Positions 1 through 8,300 of a stretch of DNA of 64,000 bases are shown in pieces. The notes under the pieces are model-generated. The model was given only the letters and a program-made list of their open reading frames with translations. It searched no databases and was not told the origin of the DNA. Made by a program: the position numbers and the translations under genes. Position 1 is the stretch's first letter. Every line of letters starts with the position of its first letter. The stretch comes from Streptomyces sp. NBC_01244. GTDB taxonomy: Bacteria; Actinomycetota; Actinomycetes; Streptomycetales; Streptomycetaceae. Location of the stretch: positions 682,001-746,000 of the forward strand of contig NZ_CP108488.1 in the NCBI RefSeq assembly GCF_035987325.1, written 5' to 3'.

Positions 1-200
1 AGCGGACCCGTCAGCCGCCCCGGCCGTCGTCCCACCGGATGCCACAACCGCCGTACCGTCCGCGTCGTCCATCCCCGCATTGTCACCGTGCACAAACGCG
101 GGAGGAAGCATTCTGCGCGTACCGCCAGGGGACACGGGCGGCGCGCCGGAGCATTCTGTGCAGTCCGACCAGTGCACGACCCCCCGTCAGGAGATGTCGT

Positions 201-1091
201 ATGGCCCCCCGTACCCGTGCGTCGCGCACCCGCACCCTGCTCGCCAGAGCCGCTCTCCCGCTGGCCCTCCTGCTCGGCGCCGCCTTCCCGGCGCACGCCG
301 CCACCGAGGGCGTCACGGGAGGCGGGGTGAACGACTTCTCCTGCCGGCCGAGCGCCGCGCACCCCGAGCCCGTGGTGCTGCTCCACGGCACCTTCGCCAC
401 CTGGTACGAGGACCTGAACTTCCTCCAGCTCGACCTCGCCGCCCGCGGCTACTGCACCTTCGCCCTGACCTACGGCGCCTACGACGGCTTCCCGCTGGTC
501 GGAGGCCTCAAGCCGGTGGCCGTCTCCAACCTGGAGATCAAGGAGTACGTGGAGAAGGTGCGCGGTGCGACGGGCGCCGCCAAGGTCTCGGTCGTCGGCC
601 ACTCCGAAGGTGGGCTCCAGGCCCTCTACCTCGCCAAGATGCAGGGCATCCAGCCCCACATCAAGGCGGTCGTGGCCATCGCTCCCCCGACCCACGGCAC
701 GAACGCCGCAGGCCTGCTCGACCTGGGCGACAAGCTGCTCGGCCGGGCGGCCATGGAGAAGATCGTGACCACCATCGGCATCCCGGTGCTCGCCGACGAG
801 GTGCCCGGCGGCCCCGCGATCCTGGCGCTGAACGACGGTCCGGTGGCCCAGCCCGGGATCGCCTACACCATCATCACCTCGCGCTACGACGAGCTCGTGA
901 CCCCGACCGAGACGGCGTTCGTCCGCGAGCCGGGGGTCAAGAACCAGTACGTGCAGGACTTCTGCCCCTTCGACCCGGTGGGCCACATCGGCGAGGCGTA
1001 CGACCTGAACGTCTGGCACCTGGTCCGCAACGCCCTCGACCCGCGCCGCGCCACCCCGATCCTGGTCTGCGCGGTCGGCTCGCCCGGCTAG
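201..1091 (+). CDS. Secreted alpha/beta-hydrolase (triacylglycerol lipase-like)
   Basis: A 296-residue exported serine hydrolase, probably a lipase or esterase. I chose the ATG at 201 because CAGGAG lies 7 bases upstream and the reading then opens with a clear signal peptide (Arg-rich start, hydrophobic core, AHA at residues 31-33). The oxyanion strand reads VVLLHG near residue 60. The nucleophile elbow is GHSEGG with Ser135, and a later SRYDELVTP and GHIGEA supply plausible Asp and His. Four cysteines in the mature part suggest two disulfides, as expected for an extracellular protein. It converges on the aldo/keto reductase with only 16 bases between stops. The substrate is not predictable from sequence. 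Confidence 0.85.
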   Translation: MAPRTRASRTRTLLARAALPLALLLGAAFPAHAATEGVTGGGVNDFSCRPSAAHPEPVVLLHGTFATWYEDLNFLQLDLAARGYCTFALTYGAYDGFPLVGGLKPVAVSNLEIKEYVEKVRGATGAAKVSVVGHSEGGLQALYLAKMQGIQPHIKAVVAIAPPTHGTNAAGLLDLGDKLLGRAAMEKIVTTIGIPVLADEVPGGPAILALNDGPVAQPGIAYTIITSRYDELVTPTETAFVREPGVKNQYVQDFCPFDPVGHIGEAYDLNVWHLVRNALDPRRATPILVCAVGSPG

Positions 1092-1107
1092 GACAACAAG
1101 CCGCCCC

Positions 1108-2067
1108 CTAGGGAAGCGGACCGCCCCGGGCCGTGAGCCACAGGGAGTACCACTCCTCGTGGCCGAGGTCCGGGGCGCGCAGGGCGGCGTCGCGGCAGGC
1201 CCGGATGCGCTCGGGGCGGCCGGTGCCGATGACGGGGGCGATCCGGGCCGGGTGGCGTTGCAGCCACCACAGCAGGATCGTCTCCGGTGTCGTGTCCTTG
1301 GCCTTGGCCAGGGCGCGCAGGTGCTCGGCGGTCGCGTGCTCCCCGACGCTCGACTCCCGCCCGGTGAAGCGGCCCTGGGCCAGCGCCCCGTAGGCCTGGA
1401 GGCGGACTCCGTTGGCCGTGCAGTACTCGACGGTGCCGGCCGGGAAGCCGACGGCGGCCGCGGCCGGGGTGTTCACGAGGACCCCGTCCTCCAGCCAGTC
1501 CCGCCGCTGCAGGCTCATCTCCAGCTGGTTGGCGACGAGCGGGACATCGAGGTGGCGTTGCAGGGCGGCGCACTGCGCGGCGCTCATGTTGGAGACGCCG
1601 AACTCCCTGACGAGGCCCTGGCGGTGCAGCGAGGTGAGCGCCTCGGCGGTCTCCGCCGGGTCCGCCAGGGGGTCGGGCCGGTGCAGGAGCAGGACGTCGA
1701 TGACATCGGTGCGCAGCCGTGTGAGGCTCTCCTCCACGCGGCGCAGGATGCTCGCGCCCCGCAGATCGTAGATCCCGGGGCGGTCGCCATCGGCGAGCCG
1801 GATGCCGCACTTGGTCTGCAGCGTGATGCGTTCGCGCAGGCCGGGGGTGCGGGCGAGCACCTCGCCGAAGACGGCTTCCGCCTTTCCGTGCCGGTAGATG
1901 TCGGCGTGGTCGAACATCGTGATGCCGCTGTCGAGGGCGGCCTCGATCGCCGCCTCGGCCGCGTCGATGTCCTCGGCCTGGTACGGGCCGGGCTCCCAGC
2001 TCCCGCCGAGAGCCATGCAGCCGTAGATCAGCCGGGTGTCGCCTGTCACTGGTGCCGTGATCGCCAT
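1108..2067 (-). CDS. Aldo/keto reductase
   Basis: A 319-residue NAD(P)H-dependent aldo/keto reductase of the single-domain TIM-barrel family, cytoplasmic. The family tetrad is visible as FDHAD-x-Y near residues 52-58 (Asp and Tyr), a Lys in LQTKCG and a His in LLLHRPD. The C-terminal cofactor-binding part reads PVIGTGRPERI. It starts 9 bases after the stop of the upstream peroxidase gene, so it is probably the last gene of the leftward oxidase-peroxidase operon. I infer that it may reduce aldehydes made by the copper oxidase, although the compartments differ (the oxidase and peroxidase are exported). Its start is preceded only by a weak AGGGTG. Confidence 0.88.
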   Translation of the reverse strand: MAITAPVTGDTRLIYGCMALGGSWEPGPYQAEDIDAAEAAIEAALDSGITMFDHADIYRHGKAEAVFGEVLARTPGLRERITLQTKCGIRLADGDRPGIYDLRGASILRRVEESLTRLRTDVIDVLLLHRPDPLADPAETAEALTSLHRQGLVREFGVSNMSAAQCAALQRHLDVPLVANQLEMSLQRRDWLEDGVLVNTPAAAAVGFPAGTVEYCTANGVRLQAYGALAQGRFTGRESSVGEHATAEHLRALAKAKDTTPETILLWWLQRHPARIAPVIGTGRPERIRACRDAALRAPDLGHEEWYSLWLTARGGPLP

Positions 2068-2076
2068 GGCGTCACC

Positions 2077-4083
2077 CTACGAGGCGGACGCCTTCCACAG
2101 CACCCGGTCGCCGGCCACGATCACCAATTCTCCGGTGGGGCGCAGCAGCAGGCGCGCGCCGGGGTGGCCGGTGGTTCCGCTCGACCAGGCCGGGCGGCCG
2201 TCGGCCTTGCGCACGAGCAGTTCGCCGTCCTGGGTGAGGACGGCGTCGTGGCCGGAGCCCGCGGTGTTGGTGTGCCACGTACGGCGGCCCTCGGAGTCGA
2301 GCAGGGCGAGGTCTCCGGTGCTGTCGAGGGACAGCCGGAACGTGCCCGCGTCGAGGAGCTCGCCGGGGCGCAGTACGGAACCGGTGTGGAACTCGATGGA
2401 GTCGTCGAGTTCTCCCTTGGCCAGGGCCCGCAGGACGGGCAGGGAGGGGCTGAAGGCGTAGACCGAGCCCTCGGTGCGCACGAACCGTCCGAAGTAGAGG
2501 GTGTTGGCCCGGCTGCCGGTGCCGTCCGCCGAGGGGGTCTCGAAGGCGATGGGGGAATCGGGGCCGAGCACCGGGTCGCAGCCGGTGCGCGGGTTGCGGC
2601 CGGCCGGGAAGTCGGGTTCGTTCACCCACTTGCGCATCACCAGCTCGAACTGCCCCACCAGGTCCGACTGGTGGCAGACGAAGACCAGCCCGCGCGAGGT
2701 CTCCGGACCGTGTTCCCCGCCCAGTTCGGGCTTGTAGACGGGGCCGTACGGGATTCCGCGCCGCATCAGGCGCCGTGCGTCGAGCTCCGCCTGGGCCACG
2801 GGGGGACGGCCCGGGGTGAGGACGAGGCCGTCGCGCGGGTTCCCCTTGCGGATGTGCGCGAAGAGCGGCATCTGCCAGCCCTGGGGATCCCGGCCGTAGT
2901 CGAGCTTGGCGTCGGGGTGCTCGCCCGGCACGGGCAGTTGCTCCGCCGCGGGGCACAGGGCGACCGGCATCCCGCCCGGCCAGCGGCCCATCAGGCGGGC
3001 TCCGAGCCATTCCCGGCCGGCGTCGGCGGGCGCGGCGCCGGCGCGCTGGAGTTCGGCGAGGCGCAGGGCGACCTGCGTCCACCAGCCGGGCACGTCCTGC
3101 GCGAGGCGGCGTACCACCTGGAAGGCGCCGCCGGTGGCCCAGGCGGGCAGGCCCGTGGGGCGCTTGCCCACCCGCTCGGCGCCGACGACGAACTCGCCGG
3201 CGGGGATCAGCCGGGTTCCGGGCTTGCCGAGCAGGCCGGTGGCGTCGGCCGGGTCCGGCTCGTCGAAGCCCCGCACTCCGGGTTGGCTGATGCAGTCGAG
3301 GAAGCCGAAGTGCTCGTGCCCGCGCAGCTCGCCGGGGAGCGTGGCCCCGTCCTGGCGGAAGAGGACCGTCGCGCCGGCCGCGCCCGCGCCCGCGCTGTGT
3401 TCGGAGACGGCGGCGTCGAGGCGTTCGGGCTGGTCGGCGGCGAGCGTGAGGACGGCGTGCACCACGCGGCCGGGCTCCTCCGAGCCGAACAGCCAGGACT
3501 GCGGGGCGCTGGTTCCGGTGTCGCCGATCTGCTGCGCGCGGGCGGCGCAGCCCTGGGTGAAGGCCTCGGCGCTGGAGCCGGCCGGGGCCGCAGGGAAGGG
3601 TTCCTTGCCCGCGAACAGGAGCAGCCCCGGATGTGTCAGGCTCAGCCCGGTCCACAGGGTGGCCATGGAGTCGGGGTCGATGCCGCCGCTGCGCCGGCGG
3701 GCCCTGCTGAAGGCCCGGTTGAAGCGGGCCACTTCCTCGGTGGTGGAGATCGAGGGCAGCAGACCGGTCAGCCAGTGCCGGGCCTTGTCGGCGTCGCGGA
3801 AGTGGAGGAAGAGGAAGCAGGCGTGGTCCTTGCGGAATCCGGCGAGGATGTCGCCCTGGGAGTCGCGGTCGGTGCGCAGCGGGAGGGGTTGGGGCTCGGT
3901 GTCCCTGCGCGCGGGCTCCGCGGCCGGGCCGGCCGCCGGGCGGGCCGGGGGCTCGGCGGCCCACGCCGTGGGCGCGAGTCCCGTGGCGACTCCGGCGGCG
4001 GCGAGGGCCGCGGCCTGGACCACGGTCCTGCGGGCGGGTCCGGTGTGGGGGCAGCCCGGGGGCGACGACGGGGCGAGGGCCAT
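2077..4083 (-). CDS. Tat-exported DyP-type peroxidase with C-terminal bulb-lectin domain
   Basis: A 668-residue dye-decolorizing-type heme peroxidase. The start at 4083 has AGGAG 6 bases upstream. Residues 17-42 form a twin-arginine signal (ARRTVVQ, then a hydrophobic stretch ending TAWA). The peroxidase domain runs about 70-565. It has the family GXXDG region as GFLDC at 260-264, so the catalytic Asp is kept but the last Gly is Cys. It also has RRGIPYG near 441 (distal Arg) and FAHIRKGNP with His410 as probable heme ligand. Residues about 577-667 look like a bulb-type (mannose-binding) lectin: three repeats with LSLDSTGDL, VLTQDGELL and LLRPTGELV. This tail makes the protein about 200 residues longer than a usual DyP. 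It sits directly after the copper oxidase gene, a likely H2O2 source. Confidence 0.9.
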   Translation of the reverse strand: MALAPSSPPGCPHTGPARRTVVQAAALAAAGVATGLAPTAWAAEPPARPAAGPAAEPARRDTEPQPLPLRTDRDSQGDILAGFRKDHACFLFLHFRDADKARHWLTGLLPSISTTEEVARFNRAFSRARRRSGGIDPDSMATLWTGLSLTHPGLLLFAGKEPFPAAPAGSSAEAFTQGCAARAQQIGDTGTSAPQSWLFGSEEPGRVVHAVLTLAADQPERLDAAVSEHSAGAGAAGATVLFRQDGATLPGELRGHEHFGFLDCISQPGVRGFDEPDPADATGLLGKPGTRLIPAGEFVVGAERVGKRPTGLPAWATGGAFQVVRRLAQDVPGWWTQVALRLAELQRAGAAPADAGREWLGARLMGRWPGGMPVALCPAAEQLPVPGEHPDAKLDYGRDPQGWQMPLFAHIRKGNPRDGLVLTPGRPPVAQAELDARRLMRRGIPYGPVYKPELGGEHGPETSRGLVFVCHQSDLVGQFELVMRKWVNEPDFPAGRNPRTGCDPVLGPDSPIAFETPSADGTGSRANTLYFGRFVRTEGSVYAFSPSLPVLRALAKGELDDSIEFHTGSVLRPGELLDAGTFRLSLDSTGDLALLDSEGRRTWHTNTAGSGHDAVLTQDGELLVRKADGRPAWSSGTTGHPGARLLLRPTGELVIVAGDRVLWKASAS

Positions 4084-4213
4084 CGGCTTGCTCCTAGTGG
4101 CGGTGAGGGGGAAGGGCGGGGTCGGGAGGAAGGGGGTGGGGAGGGGCGGGGTGGGGTGGGGAGGGGACGGGAAATCGAGTGGGGGAATCGAATCCAGGGG
4201 AGAGCTGCCGGGT

Positions 4214-6088
4214 TCAGCGCAGCGGCGCGGCGGGCACTCCGGAGTCGAGCTTGATCCACTGGGCGACGCCGGGCACTCCCTTGGCGTCGAGGAGGAAGAG
4301 CATGTAGTAGCCGGGCGGGGCGGCGGCCGCGTTCGGCGGGGCCTGCAGGGTGAGGGTGTCGCCCGCACGCCGCTTGATGCGCAGTTCCACGTGGCGCTGG
4401 CTGGTGTTGACCGCGTGCGTGGCGGTGGTGGGCGCCAGCAGTACGGCCCGCTTGACCTGGTCGGGGGTGCTCGTGGTGACCTCGAAGCGGGTGTTGTGGC
4501 CGACCGGGCCGGTGGGCGCCTTGTCGAGTGCGGGCCGGGCGCCCTGGTGGAGGTAGGAGGGCTCGTAGATCTCGATGGTGCCGTTCATCTCGTCGGTGAT
4601 GTCGGCGTCGTTGGCGAGCTGCTGGAGCTCGTCCCCGGTGACCACGACCCGGCCGTCGGGCAGGACGACGGCATTGGAGTGGTAGCCGCGGGGAAGCCGC
4701 TGGGCGGGGCCGAGCTTCCAGTTCCCCTGTCCGTCGCGCATCTCGAACTGCCGGTACTTCAGGTCGGCGTTGGGGTTCAGGACCCCGTTCCCGTAGTCGC
4801 GGATGTCGTAGCCGCCGCTCGCCGTCAGCAGCGTTCCGTTCGGCATCAGCAGGGTGTTGTCCTGGGTGCGGCCGAAGGCCCGGGGCCTGTCGATGGTCCA
4901 GCGGCCCTCGGACAGCTTGTAGGTGTTCGGGTCGGCTCGGTCCCCGCCGATGATCAGGGCCTCGCCCGGGCCCTCGTACCCGCCGGGGAGCGGCACCGCT
5001 CCCCCGTACGTCCGGGAGCTGGCGTCGGGGCGGGGCGGCAGGTCGGTACGGGACTCGGCGACGGGGTCGAAGGCCCACTGCTCGTTGTGGACCCTGCCGA
5101 GCCCGTAGACCAGCCCGCCGCGGAGCGAGAAGAGGTGGGGGTAGTCGCGGGTGAAGGGGGCCTTCGCCTTGAACGGACCGACCGGGGCGTCGCGCGGGAC
5201 GTCCGTCTTCTCCCGGGGCACGGGGTGCCCGAGGGCGGGGAAGCGCTCGACGAGCGGGGTCGGGGTGCCCCAGCCCAGCTCGGACTGGCCGGACATGATG
5301 AGCTGGCGGCCGTCCGCGGCGGTCACCACGGAGGGGTACCAGCGCCCGGTGGCCATGTCCCCGTTGCGGCTCCAGGTCTCCGTCCACGGGTCGAAGACCA
5401 GCGAGAGCTTCGCGCCGCTGCCTCCGTTGGAACCCAGGTTGCCGCCGAAGACGCCGAGCATGCCGTTGGGCAGGAAGGAGTGCCCGGAGCAGAAGAACGG
5501 TGCGGGGCGCGGTGCGTGGGTGCCGTCGGGCATGTCGACCACCGGCGGGGTGACCTTGGTGAACGCCGACGCCCCGGTACCCTTGGCCGGGTCCCAGAGG
5601 AAGGCGCGGCCGGCGTTCGTGGCGCCGATGATGTTGGTGGGGGCGGGTTCCTTGGTGGGGTTGGTCTCGATCCGCTCGAAGGAGAAGAGCAACACCTTGC
5701 CGGTGGGCAGCAGCGCGATGTGGGCGGCGAAGTCCGGGGAGTCGAAGTACTCCTTGAACACGCCGTACTTCTCCGGCGCCAGACCGGCGTTGGCCTCCGC
5801 CTGGGACTCGGTGAGGGCCTTCAGCCGGGCGCGCCGGGTGGTGTCGGGGTAGTCGGCGGCGTCCCGCAGCGCGATGCGGGTGCGGGCGTGCTCCTCGGCG
5901 TGGTCCTCACCGAGATTGCGCCGCTCGTCCGCGCTGACCTCGCGGCGCACCCACTCGGGGGCGACGTACGGCGTCGGCCGCGCGGCATCCGGGTCGTACG
6001 GGGCCTCGTGCGCGGCCGCTGGACCGGCGGGGAGCAGGCCGAGGAGGGTGCCTGCGACCAGGGCGCGGGCGACTCCGGGACGGGACAT
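4214..6088 (-). CDS. Copper radical oxidase (galactose/glyoxal oxidase-like), secreted
   Basis: A 624-residue secreted Kelch-propeller oxidase that should oxidise an alcohol or aldehyde to the next oxidation state while reducing O2 to H2O2. A signal peptide covers residues 1-26 (ending AAA). All galactose-oxidase active-site positions can be matched: Cys200 in FFCSGHS and Tyr251 in RWYPSVV (the Cys-Tyr crosslink pair), Tyr469-His470 in RGYHSNAVVLPDG, and His558 in ATHAVNTSQRH. The C-terminal part (about 515-620) is the DUF1929-type immunoglobulin-like domain. It lies between a small membrane-protein gene and the DyP peroxidase gene on the same strand. The 130-base gap to the peroxidase (4084-4213) is G-rich and may modulate downstream expression. 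A paralogue lies at 30636-32522. Confidence 0.9.
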   Translation of the reverse strand: MSRPGVARALVAGTLLGLLPAGPAAAHEAPYDPDAARPTPYVAPEWVRREVSADERRNLGEDHAEEHARTRIALRDAADYPDTTRRARLKALTESQAEANAGLAPEKYGVFKEYFDSPDFAAHIALLPTGKVLLFSFERIETNPTKEPAPTNIIGATNAGRAFLWDPAKGTGASAFTKVTPPVVDMPDGTHAPRPAPFFCSGHSFLPNGMLGVFGGNLGSNGGSGAKLSLVFDPWTETWSRNGDMATGRWYPSVVTAADGRQLIMSGQSELGWGTPTPLVERFPALGHPVPREKTDVPRDAPVGPFKAKAPFTRDYPHLFSLRGGLVYGLGRVHNEQWAFDPVAESRTDLPPRPDASSRTYGGAVPLPGGYEGPGEALIIGGDRADPNTYKLSEGRWTIDRPRAFGRTQDNTLLMPNGTLLTASGGYDIRDYGNGVLNPNADLKYRQFEMRDGQGNWKLGPAQRLPRGYHSNAVVLPDGRVVVTGDELQQLANDADITDEMNGTIEIYEPSYLHQGARPALDKAPTGPVGHNTRFEVTTSTPDQVKRAVLLAPTTATHAVNTSQRHVELRIKRRAGDTLTLQAPPNAAAAPPGYYMLFLLDAKGVPGVAQWIKLDSGVPAAPLR

Positions 6089-6127
6089 GGGGAACCCTTA
6101 CGTGGGGGGAGGGGGAACCGGGGTGTC

Positions 6128-6502
6128 TCAGATGCCGTGCGCGGTGGCGAACGCCGTCCGGCGCAGCGCCTCGTGGAAGCCGGCGGGCGGGACGTACACG
6201 CCCGAGGCGTAGCCGTGGTGGTCGAGCTGGAGGACCAGCCGGACGCCGTACCCGCAGATGCCGCCGAGCGCGGCGATGCCGAGGACTCCGAGCATGCCCC
6301 TGGGCCGGCCGGTCAGGAGCGGGAAGGCCACCGCGAGCGCGGCCGCGCCGATCAAGGTGACCACCATGATGACCGCGGCGGTGCCGACGGCTGGACTCAC
6401 GTCCGGCATCCTGCGGTTGCCTGCCGCGCGGTGGCCCGGTTTCGCCGCGCCCATCGCGATGAGCGCGGCGCATAAGACGGAGAGGACGGCGGCGACAGCC
6501 AT
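6128..6502 (-). CDS. Small membrane protein of unknown function
   Basis: A 124-residue protein with three or four hydrophobic stretches (about 2-20, 39-62, 69-90) and a soluble C-terminal tail ending FHEALRRTAFATAHGI. I do not recognise the family. It is the first gene of the leftward oxidase-peroxidase operon: its stop lies 39 bases before the oxidase start and the codon use matches its neighbours. It may help assemble or anchor the exported oxidase, but that is inference from position only. Confidence 0.7.
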   Translation of the reverse strand: MAVAAVLSVLCAALIAMGAAKPGHRAAGNRRMPDVSPAVGTAAVIMVVTLIGAAALAVAFPLLTGRPRGMLGVLGIAALGGICGYGVRLVLQLDHHGYASGVYVPPAGFHEALRRTAFATAHGI

Positions 6503-6553
6503 GGGGCCGGGGACTCCTCAGTGCGGGGGCCGACGGGCAGCGCACCCGCTGCC

Positions 6554-6578
6554 AGTGATCAACACACTCGGTGATCAA
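6554..6578 (-). promoter_or_regulatory. Direct repeat GTTGATCAC upstream of the oxidase operon
   Basis: On the minus strand GTTGATCAC occurs twice, start-to-start 16 bases apart, each containing the palindrome TGATCA. The pair lies 52-76 bases upstream of the first operon gene (start 6502), where an operator would be expected. No known regulator is assigned. Confidence 0.4.
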
Positions 6579-6706
6579 CGCCGTGCGCGCGCGCCGGGGC
6601 CACCGATGGGGTGACGCATCGCTGTCGGACCGTCACCCGTACGCACCAGGCCCGGGGCTGTCGCCCCGTCCGGGCGGGGTGGGGCGGTTGGTGCGGCAGG
6701 GCCGGG

Positions 6707-7198
6707 TCAGCCCTCGGCGGTCAGCTCCCGCCGGTAGGTCAGCCCGGGGCTGCCGTCCAGGACGGTCTCCCCCACGACCGTGAATCCGGTCCGCCGCAGC
6801 ACCGCCGCCGAGGCCGCGTTGTCCAGGGCCGCGGACGCGGTGAGGACGCCGAGCCCGTACTCGGTGGCGGCGAGCCGGCAGACCTCCCGGACGGCGGCGG
6901 TGGCCGCCCCGCGGCCCGCCGCCCGTTCGCCGATCCGGTAGCCGAGGTCGGCGGCGCCGTCCGCCAGGTCCACCAGGTTGACTCGTCCGATCAGCTCGCC
7001 GGCGGTGTCCAGCACGAGGTGGAACCGGCACGCGCCCGTGTCCTGTTCCGCGAGCAGGGCGCGGTGGCGGGAGGCGAACTCCGCGAAGTACGCGTCCCCG
7101 CGATCCGGTACGGAGCGGGCGAAATAAGCCCGGTTGTCCCGCTCGAAGGCCAGCAGGGCATCCTCGTGATCGGCCCGCAGGCGTTCGAGTCGCAGCAT
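6707..7198 (-). CDS. GNAT-family N-acetyltransferase (RimJ/RimL-like)
   Basis: A 163-residue acetyl-CoA-dependent acetyltransferase. The acetyl-CoA-binding motif A region reads GYRIGERAAGRGAATAAV (about 88-105), and the usual motif B follows as LDNAASAAVLRRTGF, typical of the RimJ/RimL subgroup that acetylates protein N-termini or small amines. Length is normal for the family. It stands alone between divergent or unrelated neighbours, so the substrate is unknown. Confidence 0.85.
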   Translation of the reverse strand: MLRLERLRADHEDALLAFERDNRAYFARSVPDRGDAYFAEFASRHRALLAEQDTGACRFHLVLDTAGELIGRVNLVDLADGAADLGYRIGERAAGRGAATAAVREVCRLAATEYGLGVLTASAALDNAASAAVLRRTGFTVVGETVLDGSPGLTYRRELTAEG

Positions 7199-7338
7199 GC
7201 CGGGCAGGATATCCGGGCTGCTCGGACGGGCGCCCGCGAGTTTCGGGGGGCTTCCCTGCCGGTCGGGGAGGTGTGCGGGCGTGTGACGATGAGGTCCCGT
7301 ACGGGGGACTGGGGCGGCAACCGGCCAAGGGGTGGGGC

Positions 7339-8160
7339 ATGAAGGCAGGAACAGTCACCGCGAGCATCGCGGCGGCCGTGATCGTGGCGGCCGGACTGAG
7401 CGGTTGTACGGCCGGCGCCTCCGTGGGCAAGGAGACGGTGGACTCCGCCGAGTCGCTGCTCGCGACGCTCGCCAAGGCCTCCGACAAAGCCTCCGAGGCG
7501 GGCTCGGCCAAGGTCGAGATGAGCCTGACGATGCCCGGCACGGGCGGCAAGCCGGTCCAGGTGAACGGCACCTATTCCTGGGGCGGCGGCCTCGCGATGG
7601 AGGCCGAGATGCCGGCCGAGAGCCTCCGGCTGGAGGACCTGGTGTCCGACGGCACGGTCACGTACCGGCTCGTCCAGGGGGCGTACTACTACGGCATCGA
7701 TCCGGCGCCGAGCGGCCCTTTCGCGGGCAAGACCTGGCTGAAGGTCGAGGCCTCGGCCGTGCTCGGTGAGCAGGGCGCCGCCGGGATGAACGCGGGGAAC
7801 AGCGACCCGACGGCCGCGCTGAAGTCGCTCAAGCGGGCCAAGAACGTCACCAAGGTCGGCCGGGAGGACGTCAACGGCAAGAGCTCCATCCACTACCGCG
7901 CCATCGTTCCGGTGGACGAACTGGGCGACACCAAGACGCTGCTCGCCGCGGTGGGCGGCGGAGGTGCGACCGAGCTCGTCTCGGACATCTGGGTCGACGA
8001 CAAGGGGATGCCCTCGCGGCTGAACCAGACCTTCGGGGACGCCGACGTCAGGATGGACTTCCTGTCCTTCGGCGTCGCGAAGGACATCGCCGCCCCGCCG
8101 GCAGCCGACACGGCCGACGTCACCGAGGCCGTCAAGAAGGGCAGAGGCGCGCAGGGCTGA
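7339..8160 (+). CDS. Lipoprotein (LolA/LprG-like fold suspected)
   Basis: A 273-residue lipoprotein. The ATG at 7339 follows a GGGGTGGGG purine-rich ribosome site and starts a signal sequence with lipobox LSGC (Cys about residue 19), followed by TAGASVGKETVD. The mature part has the alternating beta-strand pattern seen in actinobacterial LppX/LprG-type proteins (VEMSLTMPGTGG, VNGTYSWGG, DGTVTYRLVQGAYYYG, and later SSIHYRAIVPVDE). These proteins bind lipids or act as surface antigens. Assignment rests on overall pattern and length, not on a signature motif. It is monocistronic as far as can be seen. Confidence 0.75.
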   Translation: MKAGTVTASIAAAVIVAAGLSGCTAGASVGKETVDSAESLLATLAKASDKASEAGSAKVEMSLTMPGTGGKPVQVNGTYSWGGGLAMEAEMPAESLRLEDLVSDGTVTYRLVQGAYYYGIDPAPSGPFAGKTWLKVEASAVLGEQGAAGMNAGNSDPTAALKSLKRAKNVTKVGREDVNGKSSIHYRAIVPVDELGDTKTLLAAVGGGGATELVSDIWVDDKGMPSRLNQTFGDADVRMDFLSFGVAKDIAAPPAADTADVTEAVKKGRGAQG

Positions 8161-8188
8161 GGCGCGCGACGGCCGGGCGGGGGGGGCC

Positions 8189-8212
8189 GGGCAGGGGCAG
8201 GGGCAGGGGCAG
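8189..8212 (+). repeat. Short tandem repeat (GGGCAG)x4
   Basis: Four perfect copies of the hexamer GGGCAG lie in the 140-base gap between the lipoprotein stop and the TetR-family gene, directly 5' of a palindromic operator candidate. Possibly a slippage-prone tract. No function is assigned. Confidence 0.6.
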
Positions 8213-8221
8213 GCTGTGCGT

Positions 8222-8236
8222 ACCGACCGGTTCGGT
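8222..8236. promoter_or_regulatory. Candidate TetR operator palindrome
   Basis: ACCGA-CCGGT-TCGGT is an inverted repeat (ACCGA/TCGGT around a 5-base centre) 65 bases before the TetR-family start at 8301. Its position suggests autoregulation. TetR-family operators of this general ACCG...CGGT form are common in Streptomyces. Confidence 0.45.
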
Positions 8237-8300
8237 TCCTACACTGGCCCGGCACGCACCGCCGCCCCCGTTCCACCCCGCAGGTACGAAGGACTCCCCC

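Noticed and set aside
1159..4254. Long open frame antisense to the aldo/keto reductase and peroxidase genes
   Set aside because: It has no protein-like motifs, is Gly/Ala/Arg/Val-rich as expected of an off-frame in GC-rich DNA, and the opposite strand holds two recognisable enzymes.
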